DNA of 35,089 bases, taken from the NCBI RefSeq assembly GCF_918698155.1, contig NZ_CAKKLX010000049.1, positions 1-35,089 on the forward strand. Direction: 5' to 3'. Below, in pieces: positions 17,953-25,917 of the stretch. Under the pieces are notes generated by a model, which worked only from the letters and a program-made list of their open reading frames with translations, had not been told where the DNA came from and searched no databases. The stretch comes from Roseomonas sp. CECT 9278. Its GTDB lineage: Bacteria; Pseudomonadota; Alphaproteobacteria; Acetobacterales; Acetobacteraceae. Every line of letters starts with the position of its first letter. Position 1 is the stretch's first letter. Made by a program: the position numbers and the translations under genes.

Positions 17953-19200
17953 ATGTCCCCCGTCACCGCGCTCCGCACCACCGAGGCCCCCGTTGCGCCA
18001 GTGGTCACGCTGGCCGACATCCGCGCCGCGGCGGCGCGCATCCGCGGCGCCATCCTGCGCACGCCGACCATCGAGAACCCGGCGGTCAGCCGCGCCGCCG
18101 GCACGCGCGTGCTGCTCAAGCTCGACAACCTCCAGGCCACCGGCGCCTTCAAGGAACGTGGCGCGGCGAACCGCCTGGCGCTGCTGACCGCGCGGGAGAA
18201 GGCCGCCGGTGTGATCGCCATGTCGGCCGGCAATCATGCGCAGGCCGTGGCGCGCCACGCGCAGCTGGCGGGCGTCGCGGCCACCATCGTGATGCCGCGC
18301 TTCACCCCCGCCACCAAGGTGGTGCGCACCGAATCCTGGGGTGCGCGCGTGGTGCTGCATGGCGAGACACTGGCCGAGGCCGCCGCCCATGCCCATGACC
18401 TGGCGCTGCGGGAAGGCCTGGTCTTCGTGCACCCCTATGACGATCCGGCCGTGATCGCCGGCCAGGGCACCATGGCGCTGGAGATGCTGGAGGACGCGCC
18501 GCAGGTCGACACGCTGGTGATCCCGGTCGGCGGCGGCGGCTTGTGCGCGGGCACCGCCAGCGCGGTGGCGGAACTGCGCCCCGACATGACGGTGTTCGGC
18601 GTCGAGGTCGAGGGCTACCCCGCCATGGTGCAGCGCCTGGCGGGCCAGCCGGTGTCGGTCGGCGGCCCGACCATCGCGGAGGGCATCGCCGTGCGCGACG
18701 TGGGTGAATTGCCGCTGTCCATCCTGCGCCGCTGCCGGACCGAGGTGCTGCTGGTGCCCGAACGCGCGGTCGAACAGGCGGTGGCCCTGCTGGCCGAGGG
18801 TGCCAAGGTGGTGGCCGAGGGCGCGGGTGCGGCGGGCCTCGCGGCGGTGCTGACCCACCCGGAGCGCTTCCGCGACCGCGTGGTGGGCGTGACCGTGTGC
18901 GGCGGCAACATCGATGCCCGCGCGCTGTCCAACGTGCTGCTGCGCCAGCTGCTGCGCGACGGGCGCATCATGCGCCTGCATTTCGACATTCCCGACCGGC
19001 CGGGCGTGCTGGCGGATATCGCCAAGCGCATCTCCGACCTCGGCGGCAATGTGATCGAGGTGAAGCACCAGCAGCTGTTCGGCGCGCCGACGGTGCAGAG
19101 CACGGAACTGCACCTGATGGTCGAAGTGCGCGATGCCGCCCAGGGCGACGCCATCATCGCCGCCATGGAGGCGGCGGATTATGTCGTGCGGCGGGGCTGA
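17953..19200 (+). CDS. Threonine ammonia-lyase (PLP-dependent, ACT domain)
   Basis: The 415-residue enzyme converts threonine to 2-oxobutanoate and ammonia using pyridoxal phosphate. The cofactor lysine is K67 in ATGAFKERGA, the substrate loop is MSAGNHAQAVA, and the phosphate-binding glycine loop is PVGGGGLCAG. From about residue 330 a C-terminal ACT-type regulatory domain follows (HFDIPDRPGVLADIAKRISD), which usually mediates allosteric control. The single ACT domain and the length fit the short ilvA/tdcB-like form; whether it is biosynthetic or catabolic is open. Its last four codons and stop form the beginning of the 46-bp repeat array. Confidence 0.93.
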   Translation: MSPVTALRTTEAPVAPVVTLADIRAAAARIRGAILRTPTIENPAVSRAAGTRVLLKLDNLQATGAFKERGAANRLALLTAREKAAGVIAMSAGNHAQAVARHAQLAGVAATIVMPRFTPATKVVRTESWGARVVLHGETLAEAAAHAHDLALREGLVFVHPYDDPAVIAGQGTMALEMLEDAPQVDTLVIPVGGGGLCAGTASAVAELRPDMTVFGVEVEGYPAMVQRLAGQPVSVGGPTIAEGIAVRDVGELPLSILRRCRTEVLLVPERAVEQAVALLAEGAKVVAEGAGAAGLAAVLTHPERFRDRVVGVTVCGGNIDARALSNVLLRQLLRDGRIMRLHFDIPDRPGVLADIAKRISDLGGNVIEVKHQQLFGAPTVQSTELHLMVEVRDAAQGDAIIAAMEAADYVVRRG

Positions 19201-19447
19201 AAGCCCGGGTCGCCGCACGCCAGCACGATGCACGCGGCGGGGCTGAAAGCCCGGGTCGCCGCACGCCAGCACGATGCACGCGGCGGGGCTGAAAGCCCGG
19301 GTCGCCGCACGCCAGCACGATGCACGCGGCGGGGCTGAAAGCTCGGGTCGCCGCACGCCAGCACGATGCACGCGGCGGGGCTGAAGGCCCGGTCGCCGCA
19401 CGCCAGCACGATGCACGCGGCGGGGCTGAAGGTCCGGTCGCCGCGCG
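19188..19447 (+). repeat. Tandem array of six 45-46 bp hairpin units
   Basis: Units start at 19188, 19234, 19280, 19326, 19372 and 19417; the first four are 46 bp, the fifth 45 bp and the last partial. Each contains GCGGCG-GGGCT-GAA-AGCCC-GGGT-CGCCGC, a stem of 6 + 5 bp with a GAA tip, then a 17-base spacer. Unit 1 overlaps the end of the threonine ammonia-lyase gene. The differences in units 4, 5 and 6 all keep the inner stem paired through G-U in plus-strand RNA. The array ends about 60 bases before the next gene. It encodes no plausible protein on either strand. Confidence 0.9.
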
Positions 19448-19507
19448 CCGCTTCATCGCCGCTTAAGCCGGCGCCGCCATCCTGCCGCCGCGGCGACACG
19501 GTTCGGG

Positions 19508-22500
19508 ATGGCGATGATGGCGACGGAACTCGCGGACGGCTTGGGCGGCGAGGCAGGCTTCGGCGAGAACGCGCTGGTCCGCACCGATGACGGCTCCTCC
19601 ACCTTCATCGACCTGGCCCCCGCGCTGCCGGCGGGGCTCAACTTCTACGGCTTCGTCTTCACCGGCCTGTGGGTGAACAACAACGGCAGCGTGTCGTTCG
19701 GCAGCGCCATGTCGACCTTCACGCCCACCGCCATCACCGGCAGCACCGCGAACCCGCTGATCACACCCTTCTGGGCCGATGTCGACACGCGCGGCGGCGC
19801 CGCCGCGCCCACGCCGGGCGGCACCTCCAGCGGCAGCAACCGCGTGTGGTACGACCTCGACACCATCGATGGCGTCTTCACCGTCACCTGGGACGATGTC
19901 GGCTACTTCAATCGCAAGACCGACAAGGCCAATGCCTTCCAGCTGCGCCTGCACCAGGTCGGCAATGCCGGCGATTTCGACATCGAGTTCCGCTATGAGA
20001 CCATGAACTGGACCACCGGGGATTTCTCCGGCGGGTCGGGCGGGCTGGGCGGCACGGTGGCGCGCGCCGGCTACTCCTCCGGCAATGGCTTGGATTTCCT
20101 GGAACTGCCGCAATCGGGCAACCAGAACGCGGTGCTGGGCCTGCCCTCGGCCAGCAATGCGGGCGAACCGGGCACCTTCGTCTTCGCCATCCGCAACGGC
20201 GCGGTGCAGGCGCGCGTGTCGGTCGGCGATGCGCGGGTCGAGGAAGGCAGCGGCGGCAGCCCGACCTATGTGGTGGTGCCGGTCACCCTCTCCGCCCCGG
20301 CGGACGGGCCGGTGCAGGTGCGCTACCTGACGCAGAACGGCAGCGCGGTCGCCGGCCAGGACTATGTCGCGCAGCGCGGCACCGTGGTCTTCGCCCCCGG
20401 CACCTCGACGCAGGAGATCCGCATCGAGGTCACCGGCGACCGCCGGGTCGAATTGGACGAGACCTTCACCCTGCGGCTCTTCGCCGCGACCGGCGCCGAG
20501 ATCGCCGACGCGCGCGGCAGCGTCACCATCGCCAATGACGACGGCCTGGCCGTCGCCGACGTCACCGCCATCGAGGGCACCGCCGGCGCGCCCGGCAGCA
20601 TGGTCTTCACGGTGCGGCTGCTCTCGGCGATGGACACGGCCGTCACGCTCGACTGGGCCACCGCGGACGGCACCGCGATCGCCGGGCAGGACTACGTCGC
20701 CGGCGCGGGCAGCCTGACCTTCGCCCCCGGCGAGACCACGAAATCCGTCACCGTCAGCCTGGTCGGCGACGCCGCCAGCGAATCGACCGAGGCGCTGAGC
20801 CTGACCTTGTCCAACGCGGTCGGCGCGCCGCTGGTGCGCGCCACCGCCACCGGCAACATCGCCGACGACGACGTGATCCTGATCGACGACGTCACCATCG
20901 TCGAAGGCACCGCCTCCACGCCGGGCAGCGCCACCATCACCATCCGCCTGGCCGGGCCGACCGACCAGACCATCACGGTGGACTACGCGACCGAGGACGG
21001 CACCGCGGAGGCGGGCGTCGACTACAGCGCGACCAGCGGCACCGCGACCATCGCCTCCGGCCAGTCCAGCGCCACCTTCACCGTCCCGATCCTGCGCGAC
21101 GGCGATGTGGAGGGCAGCGAGGGCTTCACCATCCGCCTGACCAACGCCTCCGGCGCGGTGATCGGCGACGATGCCGCGCTGGTCGGCGTGATCGACGATG
21201 ACGGCTTCACCATCACCGATGTCTCCATGGTGGAAGGCACCGGCGGGTCGGTGAACATGACCTTCACCGTGACGCTCGCCTCCGCGCTGTCGAACTCCGC
21301 CTCGGTGGACTACGGGACCTCGGACGGCAGCGCGATCGCGGGGGTGGATTATACCGCGACCTCCGGCACGCTGACCTTCAGCGCCGGGCTGACCTCGCGG
21401 ACCTTCACGGTGCCGATCGCGACCGACAGCGACTTCGAGGGCACGGAGGGCTTCACCGTCACGCTGTCCAACGCGACCGGCGGCAGCGGCATCCGCCAGG
21501 GGACCGCCACGGGCGCGATCCGCGACGATGACGGCATCGCCATCGGCGACATCACCGTGGCCGAGGGCACCGGCGGCACCACCACCGCGACGGTCACGGT
21601 CACCCTGACCAGCACCGCCTCCCCGGTCACGCTGGACTGGGCCACGGCCGACGGCACGGCGGTGGCGGGCCAGGACTATACCGCCGCCACCGGCACCCTG
21701 ACCTTCGATCCCGGCGAGACCAGCAAGACCATCGAGATCACCATCGCGCCCGATGCGCTGTGGGAAGCCAACGAGGCCTTCCGCATCGTGCTGTCCAACG
21801 CGCAGGGCGCGCCGCTGGTCGATGCCAGCGGGTCCGTCACGATCACCAACGACGACGCGCGCGACGCCCCCGTGGTGAGCGTGCTCGCCGCCCGCCACAC
21901 CGAGGGCAATGGCGGCGAGGCGGTGATGCGCTTCACCCTCGGCCTGTCCTACGCGATGGGCAACGACGTCACGGTGGACTACGCGACCGCCGATGGCAGC
22001 GCCATGGCCGGGCTCGACTACACCGCGGCCAGCGGCACGCTGACCATCCTGGCGGGGCAACTCTCCGCGGTGATCGACGTGCCGATCCTCGACGACACTC
22101 TGATCGAAGGGACCGAGGGCTTCGCGCTGCAACTGTCGAACCCGACGGGCGGCGCCACCATCGGCACCGCCCAGGCGACCGGCAGCATCATCGACGACGA
22201 TGCGCGCTTCGACATCGCCACCGCCGATGCCCTGCTGGCGGAGGGCAACTCCGGGACCACCGCCCATACCTTCACCGTCACGCGGTCGGGGGATACCGCC
22301 ACCGCCCATACGGTGCGCTGGGCCGTGGCATCCGACGGCGCGCCCGGCGCCTTCGCCAATGCCGACGACTTCGCCGGCGGCATCTTCGCCTCGGGCCGCC
22401 TGGTCTTCGCCGCGGGGCAGACCACGCGCACCATCACCGTGCAGGTCGCCGGCGACACCGAGGCCGAGAAGCGCGAGGGCTTCGCCGTGCGGCTGTTCGA

Positions 22501-23641
22501 CGCCAGCGCCGGCGCCACGATCGGCACCGCGCGCGCCGAGGCCGCCATCGGCAATGACGACGCCTACGCAGGCGGCAGCGGCGGCGACAGCCTGCGCGGC
22601 GGCCCCGATGGCGAGGTGCTGGACGGCAGCGGCGGCGATGACAGCCTGTTCGGCAGCGCCGGCGCCGACACCATCCTGGGCGGCCAGGGCGACGACCTGG
22701 TCGAGGGCGGCGCGGGCGCCGACAGCCTGGCCGGCGGCACCGGCGACGCGGACCTGCTGTCGTATGGCGGTTCGACGGGGGGCGTGACGGTCGACCTGCT
22801 GACGGGATCGGCCAGCGGCGGCGATGCGGCGGGCGACAGCCTCTCGGGCTTCGAGGCCGTGCGCGGCGGCACCGGGGCCGACCGGCTGACCGGCAATGAC
22901 GGCGACAACACGCTGTATGGCGGCGGCGGCAGCGGGGTGGACACGCTGTATGGCGGGCAGGGCGACGACCGGCTGGTCGGCGGCATCGCCCCCGGCCAGG
23001 CCGGCGCGCCCGATGGCGTGAACATCATGCTCGGCGGCACCGGCGACGACACCTTCCATGTCGGCCCCTCGGCTGACCAGGTGGTCGAGCTCGCGAATGG
23101 CGGCATCGATACCATCATCGCCCTGCGGTCCTTCACCCTGGCCGCGCATGTCGAGGAGCTGGTGCTGATCGGCGATGGCGCCATGGACGGCACCGGCAAC
23201 GAGATCGACAACGCGCTGCGCGGCGGCGGCGGCGACAACCTGCTGCGCGGGCTGGACGGCGACGACAACCTGACCGGCGGCGCCGGCAACGACACGCTGG
23301 TGGGCGGCGCGGGGGCGGATGTCGTCTCCGCCGGCGAGGGCGCGGACCTGATCCGCTACCTCGACCTCGCGGACAGCCCGCGCACGGCGCGCGACAACAT
23401 CTATGGCTTCGCCAGCGGCGAGGACCGGCTGGACCTGGCGGCGATCGGCACCGCGATGGGCGGCTGGGGCACCGAGCGCTTCGCCCTCGGCGACATCTTC
23501 ACCGCCGCGCGCCAGGTCGCCTGGGACGCACCGGGGCGCACCCTGCGGATCGAGGCCGATGGCGACCTCGCCACGGTCGAATTGGCCATCGTGTTCAGCG
23601 CCGGCACCAGCATCGTGGAATCCGACATCCTCTTCACTTAG
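19508..23641 (+). CDS. Large NIDO / Calx-beta / RTX secreted or surface protein
   Basis: The 1377-residue protein has no signal peptide. Residues 1 to about 232 are a NIDO (nidogen-like) domain (LNFYGFVFTGLWVNNNGSVS, ANPLITPFWADVDTR, FTVTWDDVGYFN). About 234-1018 are seven Calx-beta repeats with recurring VxEGT, DWATADGTAIAGQDY and DETFTLRL-type segments. About 1019-1250 are RTX repeats (GGAGADSLAGG, GGQGDDRLVGG). The tail resembles metalloprotease/RTX C-termini and ends in hydrophobic DILFT, fitting type I secretion. Such proteins are calcium-stabilised adhesins or matrix proteins. No catalytic motif is seen, and no transporter gene is in the window. In-frame ATGs at 19508, 19514 and 19517 compete and none has a strong ribosome-binding site. 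The hairpin array lies just upstream. Confidence 0.9.
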   Translation: MAMMATELADGLGGEAGFGENALVRTDDGSSTFIDLAPALPAGLNFYGFVFTGLWVNNNGSVSFGSAMSTFTPTAITGSTANPLITPFWADVDTRGGAAAPTPGGTSSGSNRVWYDLDTIDGVFTVTWDDVGYFNRKTDKANAFQLRLHQVGNAGDFDIEFRYETMNWTTGDFSGGSGGLGGTVARAGYSSGNGLDFLELPQSGNQNAVLGLPSASNAGEPGTFVFAIRNGAVQARVSVGDARVEEGSGGSPTYVVVPVTLSAPADGPVQVRYLTQNGSAVAGQDYVAQRGTVVFAPGTSTQEIRIEVTGDRRVELDETFTLRLFAATGAEIADARGSVTIANDDGLAVADVTAIEGTAGAPGSMVFTVRLLSAMDTAVTLDWATADGTAIAGQDYVAGAGSLTFAPGETTKSVTVSLVGDAASESTEALSLTLSNAVGAPLVRATATGNIADDDVILIDDVTIVEGTASTPGSATITIRLAGPTDQTITVDYATEDGTAEAGVDYSATSGTATIASGQSSATFTVPILRDGDVEGSEGFTIRLTNASGAVIGDDAALVGVIDDDGFTITDVSMVEGTGGSVNMTFTVTLASALSNSASVDYGTSDGSAIAGVDYTATSGTLTFSAGLTSRTFTVPIATDSDFEGTEGFTVTLSNATGGSGIRQGTATGAIRDDDGIAIGDITVAEGTGGTTTATVTVTLTSTASPVTLDWATADGTAVAGQDYTAATGTLTFDPGETSKTIEITIAPDALWEANEAFRIVLSNAQGAPLVDASGSVTITNDDARDAPVVSVLAARHTEGNGGEAVMRFTLGLSYAMGNDVTVDYATADGSAMAGLDYTAASGTLTILAGQLSAVIDVPILDDTLIEGTEGFALQLSNPTGGATIGTAQATGSIIDDDARFDIATADALLAEGNSGTTAHTFTVTRSGDTATAHTVRWAVASDGAPGAFANADDFAGGIFASGRLVFAAGQTTRTITVQVAGDTEAEKREGFAVRLFDASAGATIGTARAEAAIGNDDAYAGGSGGDSLRGGPDGEVLDGSGGDDSLFGSAGADTILGGQGDDLVEGGAGADSLAGGTGDADLLSYGGSTGGVTVDLLTGSASGGDAAGDSLSGFEAVRGGTGADRLTGNDGDNTLYGGGGSGVDTLYGGQGDDRLVGGIAPGQAGAPDGVNIMLGGTGDDTFHVGPSADQVVELANGGIDTIIALRSFTLAAHVEELVLIGDGAMDGTGNEIDNALRGGGGDNLLRGLDGDDNLTGGAGNDTLVGGAGADVVSAGEGADLIRYLDLADSPRTARDNIYGFASGEDRLDLAAIGTAMGGWGTERFALGDIFTAARQVAWDAPGRTLRIEADGDLATVELAIVFSAGTSIVESDILFT
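20207..22562 (+). repeat. Seven Calx-beta repeats
   Basis: Each unit is about 105-115 residues. Units open with segments such as VADVTAIEGT, IDDVTIVEGT, ITDVSMVEGT and IGDITVAEGT, and close with an NDDG or DDD turn. Units 2 and 5 share nearly the same core (DWATADGTA-AGQDY), suggesting recent duplication. The last two units are more diverged. Confidence 0.85.
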
Positions 23642-23731
23642 GGGAGATCCCGATCCGATCCGGCGACGACGCTCGCGACGCCGGTTCAGCAAGCCGCGGC
23701 GACTGCAGACGGGCGCCGGGGCCCGGGGGAC

Positions 23732-24748
23732 TCATCCTGCCGGCGCATCCTTGCGCCGGTGGTCGAAATTCACGCGGTTCAGCTTCATCCGGTGATCCAG
23801 GTAGCGCAGCGGTTCGTAGCGCGGCGGCGCGTCCGGCCCGGTGCAGGACGGCACCACGCGGATCACCGCGTCGTTGTCCGGGCCGTAGAAGAACGGGATG
23901 GCGTAGCGCGCCTCATGCGCCTGGTTGATCACGCGGTGCGGCGTGGGGGCGAAGCGGTCGTTGGAATAGCGGCCGAGCATCTCGGCGGTGTTCACCACGA
24001 AGGTTCCCGGGATGGCGGGCGGGCGGATCCAGCTGCCCTCCTTCGTCCGCACCTCCAGCCCCGGCAGGCGCGACTGCGCCAGGAAGGTGGTGAAGTTGGT
24101 GTCGATATGCGGGGCGAAGCCGAATTGCTCGCCATCCACCTCAGGCTGGGGTTCGTAGCGGATCAGCCGCAGCGTGCAGGTGGGGTCCGTGAAGTCACCG
24201 TCGAAGTGGTCCGGCGGCAGGTCCAGGGCGGTGGCGAAGGCCGGCAGCAGCCGGTGTGCGAGCGCCTGCATGGTGGCGAAATACGCCATGGTGGCGGCGC
24301 GGAAGGATGGCAGCGCGGGCGGCCACTTGTTCAGCCCCGCCATCGGGTGGCCGGCGACGATCTCCGGATCGTCCGGCGTGCGGTCGCGCACGATGTAGAA
24401 GCTCTCGTTGCGGTTCGGCCGCTTGTTGGCATGGATGGTCGAGGTGCGGATGGTCTGCGCGCCCATCGGCAGGTAGCCGATGTTGATCTCGCCGACCTTG
24501 AGCGCGAGCTTGTCGTCCATCGGCAGGTCGAAGAAGCGCGCGGCTTCCGCGAAGGTGTCGGCCACCATGCGCTCGGGCACGCCGTGGTTGGCCAGCACCA
24601 GGAAGCCGGTGTCGCGGCAGGACCGCGCGACGTGGCGCGCCAGCTCCGCCCGCGCGCCCGGCGCGCCGGCCAGGTAGGGGCCGAGGTCGAGCACCGGGAT
24701 GCGGCCCTCGGGCCCCGGGATGTCGGCGTGCTGGGCGATGGCGCTCAT
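23732..24748 (-). CDS. Isopenicillin N synthase-family 2-oxoglutarate/Fe(II) oxygenase
   Basis: The 338-residue protein has the DIOX_N region (IPVLDLGPYLAG, then DTGFLVLANHGVP) and a 2OG-FeII oxygenase core with metal ligands H214 and D216 (APHIDTNF) and H271 (TPHRVIN). The 2-oxoglutarate-binding Arg is R281, in ARYAIPFFYGP, where the family norm is R-x-S and here is R-x-A. These enzymes use iron, O2 and usually 2-oxoglutarate for oxidative changes of small molecules; the substrate is unknown. The frame is open to 25084, but MSAIAQHAD at 24748 has GAGGA ahead and precedes the conserved N-terminus. It is convergent with the RTX gene. The 193 bp before the next gene hold nothing I recognise. 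Confidence 0.9.
   Translation of the reverse strand: MSAIAQHADIPGPEGRIPVLDLGPYLAGAPGARAELARHVARSCRDTGFLVLANHGVPERMVADTFAEAARFFDLPMDDKLALKVGEINIGYLPMGAQTIRTSTIHANKRPNRNESFYIVRDRTPDDPEIVAGHPMAGLNKWPPALPSFRAATMAYFATMQALAHRLLPAFATALDLPPDHFDGDFTDPTCTLRLIRYEPQPEVDGEQFGFAPHIDTNFTTFLAQSRLPGLEVRTKEGSWIRPPAIPGTFVVNTAEMLGRYSNDRFAPTPHRVINQAHEARYAIPFFYGPDNDAVIRVVPSCTGPDAPPRYEPLRYLDHRMKLNRVNFDHRRKDAPAG
23740..23759. other. Hairpin at the end of the oxygenase gene
   Basis: The perfect 8-bp arms CCGGCGCA and TGCGCCGG with a TCCT loop overlap the last codons of the oxygenase, between two convergent genes. It might aid termination of one or both transcripts. Confidence 0.35.
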
Positions 24749-24941
24749 GGGCGGGTCCTCGGCTTGGCCGCGCTGGCGCGGCACCGCAGCCTTCCACGCC
24801 CGGCGCGGCGCGCAAAGACCCGCCGTCGCGCACGATCCCGCGCGCGGGAGGGGCGCGCCGCGGCGCGCGGCGACGCGTCCAGGGCCCTGCGCCGGCCAGC
24901 ATCGCTGCCGGACCGGATGATCCGTCGGATCGGGACGCGCG

Positions 24942-25916
24942 CTACTCCGCGACGCGGGTCCAGCCGGCGCCGGGGTCGAAGGCGGTGATCGCCGCCGCCA
25001 CCCGCGCCGTGTCGGGCCCCAGATCCTGCTCCCAGACCGTGCCGTGGTGGCTGGCCAGGAAGGTCTTGATGCCGGAGACGCCATAGCGCGCCGGCGTCGC
25101 GATCACCGCCCAGCCGCCGATCATCCGCCCGTTCACCACGTAGCCGACCGCTCCGCCCGGCGCGTCGGCGCCTTGCGATTCCAGGATGCGGAAGGTGTAG
25201 CCATGGAAGGGTTGCGGCACATCGCCGCGCCCGCGCGCGTAGCCGCCCGCGCTGGCGGCCGCGAAAAGCGGGCCGAGCGGGCTCGGCGCCTCGCCCTCGG
25301 CGGTTGGCCAATACAGCCCGTCGCGCTGCCCCGGCGTCGAGAAGAAGCGCCGCGCATAGGCGCGCAGCGCGCCCTGCCGGCCGGCGCTCGCGGCATAGTC
25401 GTCCTGCGCATCGACCAGCGCGCGCAGCGTCTCGATGGTGTCGAGCTCGTTGCGGCCGATGCGGCGGTCGACGATCTCCTGCCCGCCGGCGACCGCATCG
25501 AAGCGCCAGGACCCGCCGCGCTGCACCAGCGGCACCGGCAGCGGCCAGCCATCGGCGCCGACCTGCAGCACGGCGCGGTCGGGTGCGGGGCGCAGGATCT
25601 CGGCGCGGGCGTCGTATTCGCGCAGGAAGCGTTCGCGCGCGGTGCGGTCGGCCACCGGATCGCCGGACTGCACCAGGCGCCGCCCGGCGCTGCCCAGCAC
25701 GCGCATGGCGTCACGGTCGCGCCCCGACCGCAGCGCGGCGACCAGCGCGGCCACGCCGTCCTCCGGCGTGCGGAAGGCCTGGGGCGGGATCGGGCGCGGC
25801 GCGGCCTGCGGGGCTTCGGCGGCCGCTTCCGGGGCGGGCGCCTGCGCCGCGGCGCCGGTGGCGAGCAGCACGGCGGCAAGGCCGGCGGCGAGCATGGTCC
25901 TGGTCATGGCGCGCAT
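24942..25916 (-). CDS. DUF2950 family exported protein
   Basis: The 324-residue protein has an N-terminal signal peptide (TMLAAGLAAVLLATGAAAQA) and DUF2950-like features: FRTPEDGVAALVAALRSGR near the start, GGSWRFDAVAGGQEIVDRRI, NELDTIETLRALVDAQDDYA, and the C-terminal GWAVIATPARYGVSGIKTFL. The function is unknown; a periplasmic or envelope role is expected. The ATG at 25916 lies one base after the stop of the upstream DUF3300 gene, with GGAGG overlapping that gene's end, so the two are translationally coupled. A second ATG at 25907 is also possible. Confidence 0.9.
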   Translation of the reverse strand: MRAMTRTMLAAGLAAVLLATGAAAQAPAPEAAAEAPQAAPRPIPPQAFRTPEDGVAALVAALRSGRDRDAMRVLGSAGRRLVQSGDPVADRTARERFLREYDARAEILRPAPDRAVLQVGADGWPLPVPLVQRGGSWRFDAVAGGQEIVDRRIGRNELDTIETLRALVDAQDDYAASAGRQGALRAYARRFFSTPGQRDGLYWPTAEGEAPSPLGPLFAAASAGGYARGRGDVPQPFHGYTFRILESQGADAPGGAVGYVVNGRMIGGWAVIATPARYGVSGIKTFLASHHGTVWEQDLGPDTARVAAAITAFDPGAGWTRVAE

Positions 25917-25917
25917 C

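Noticed and set aside
17884..19416. 510-codon minus-strand frame opposite the threonine ammonia-lyase gene
   Set aside because: Antisense shadow that begins in the repeat array.
19188..19447. CRISPR array
   Set aside because: Units follow each other directly and the 17-base inter-hairpin spacers are the same in every unit; there are no unique spacers and no cas genes.
19154..19499. Minus-strand frames through the 46-bp array giving repeats such as CIVLACGDPGFQPRR
   Set aside because: The unit happens to lack stops in all three minus frames, and a 46-bp period shifts frame each unit; there is no start signal or domain.
19463..23692. A 1409-codon open frame on the minus strand opposite the NIDO/Calx-beta/RTX gene
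   Set aside because: Low-complexity Gly/Ala/Arg/His composition from reading a GC-rich gene backwards; the plus-strand domains are clear.
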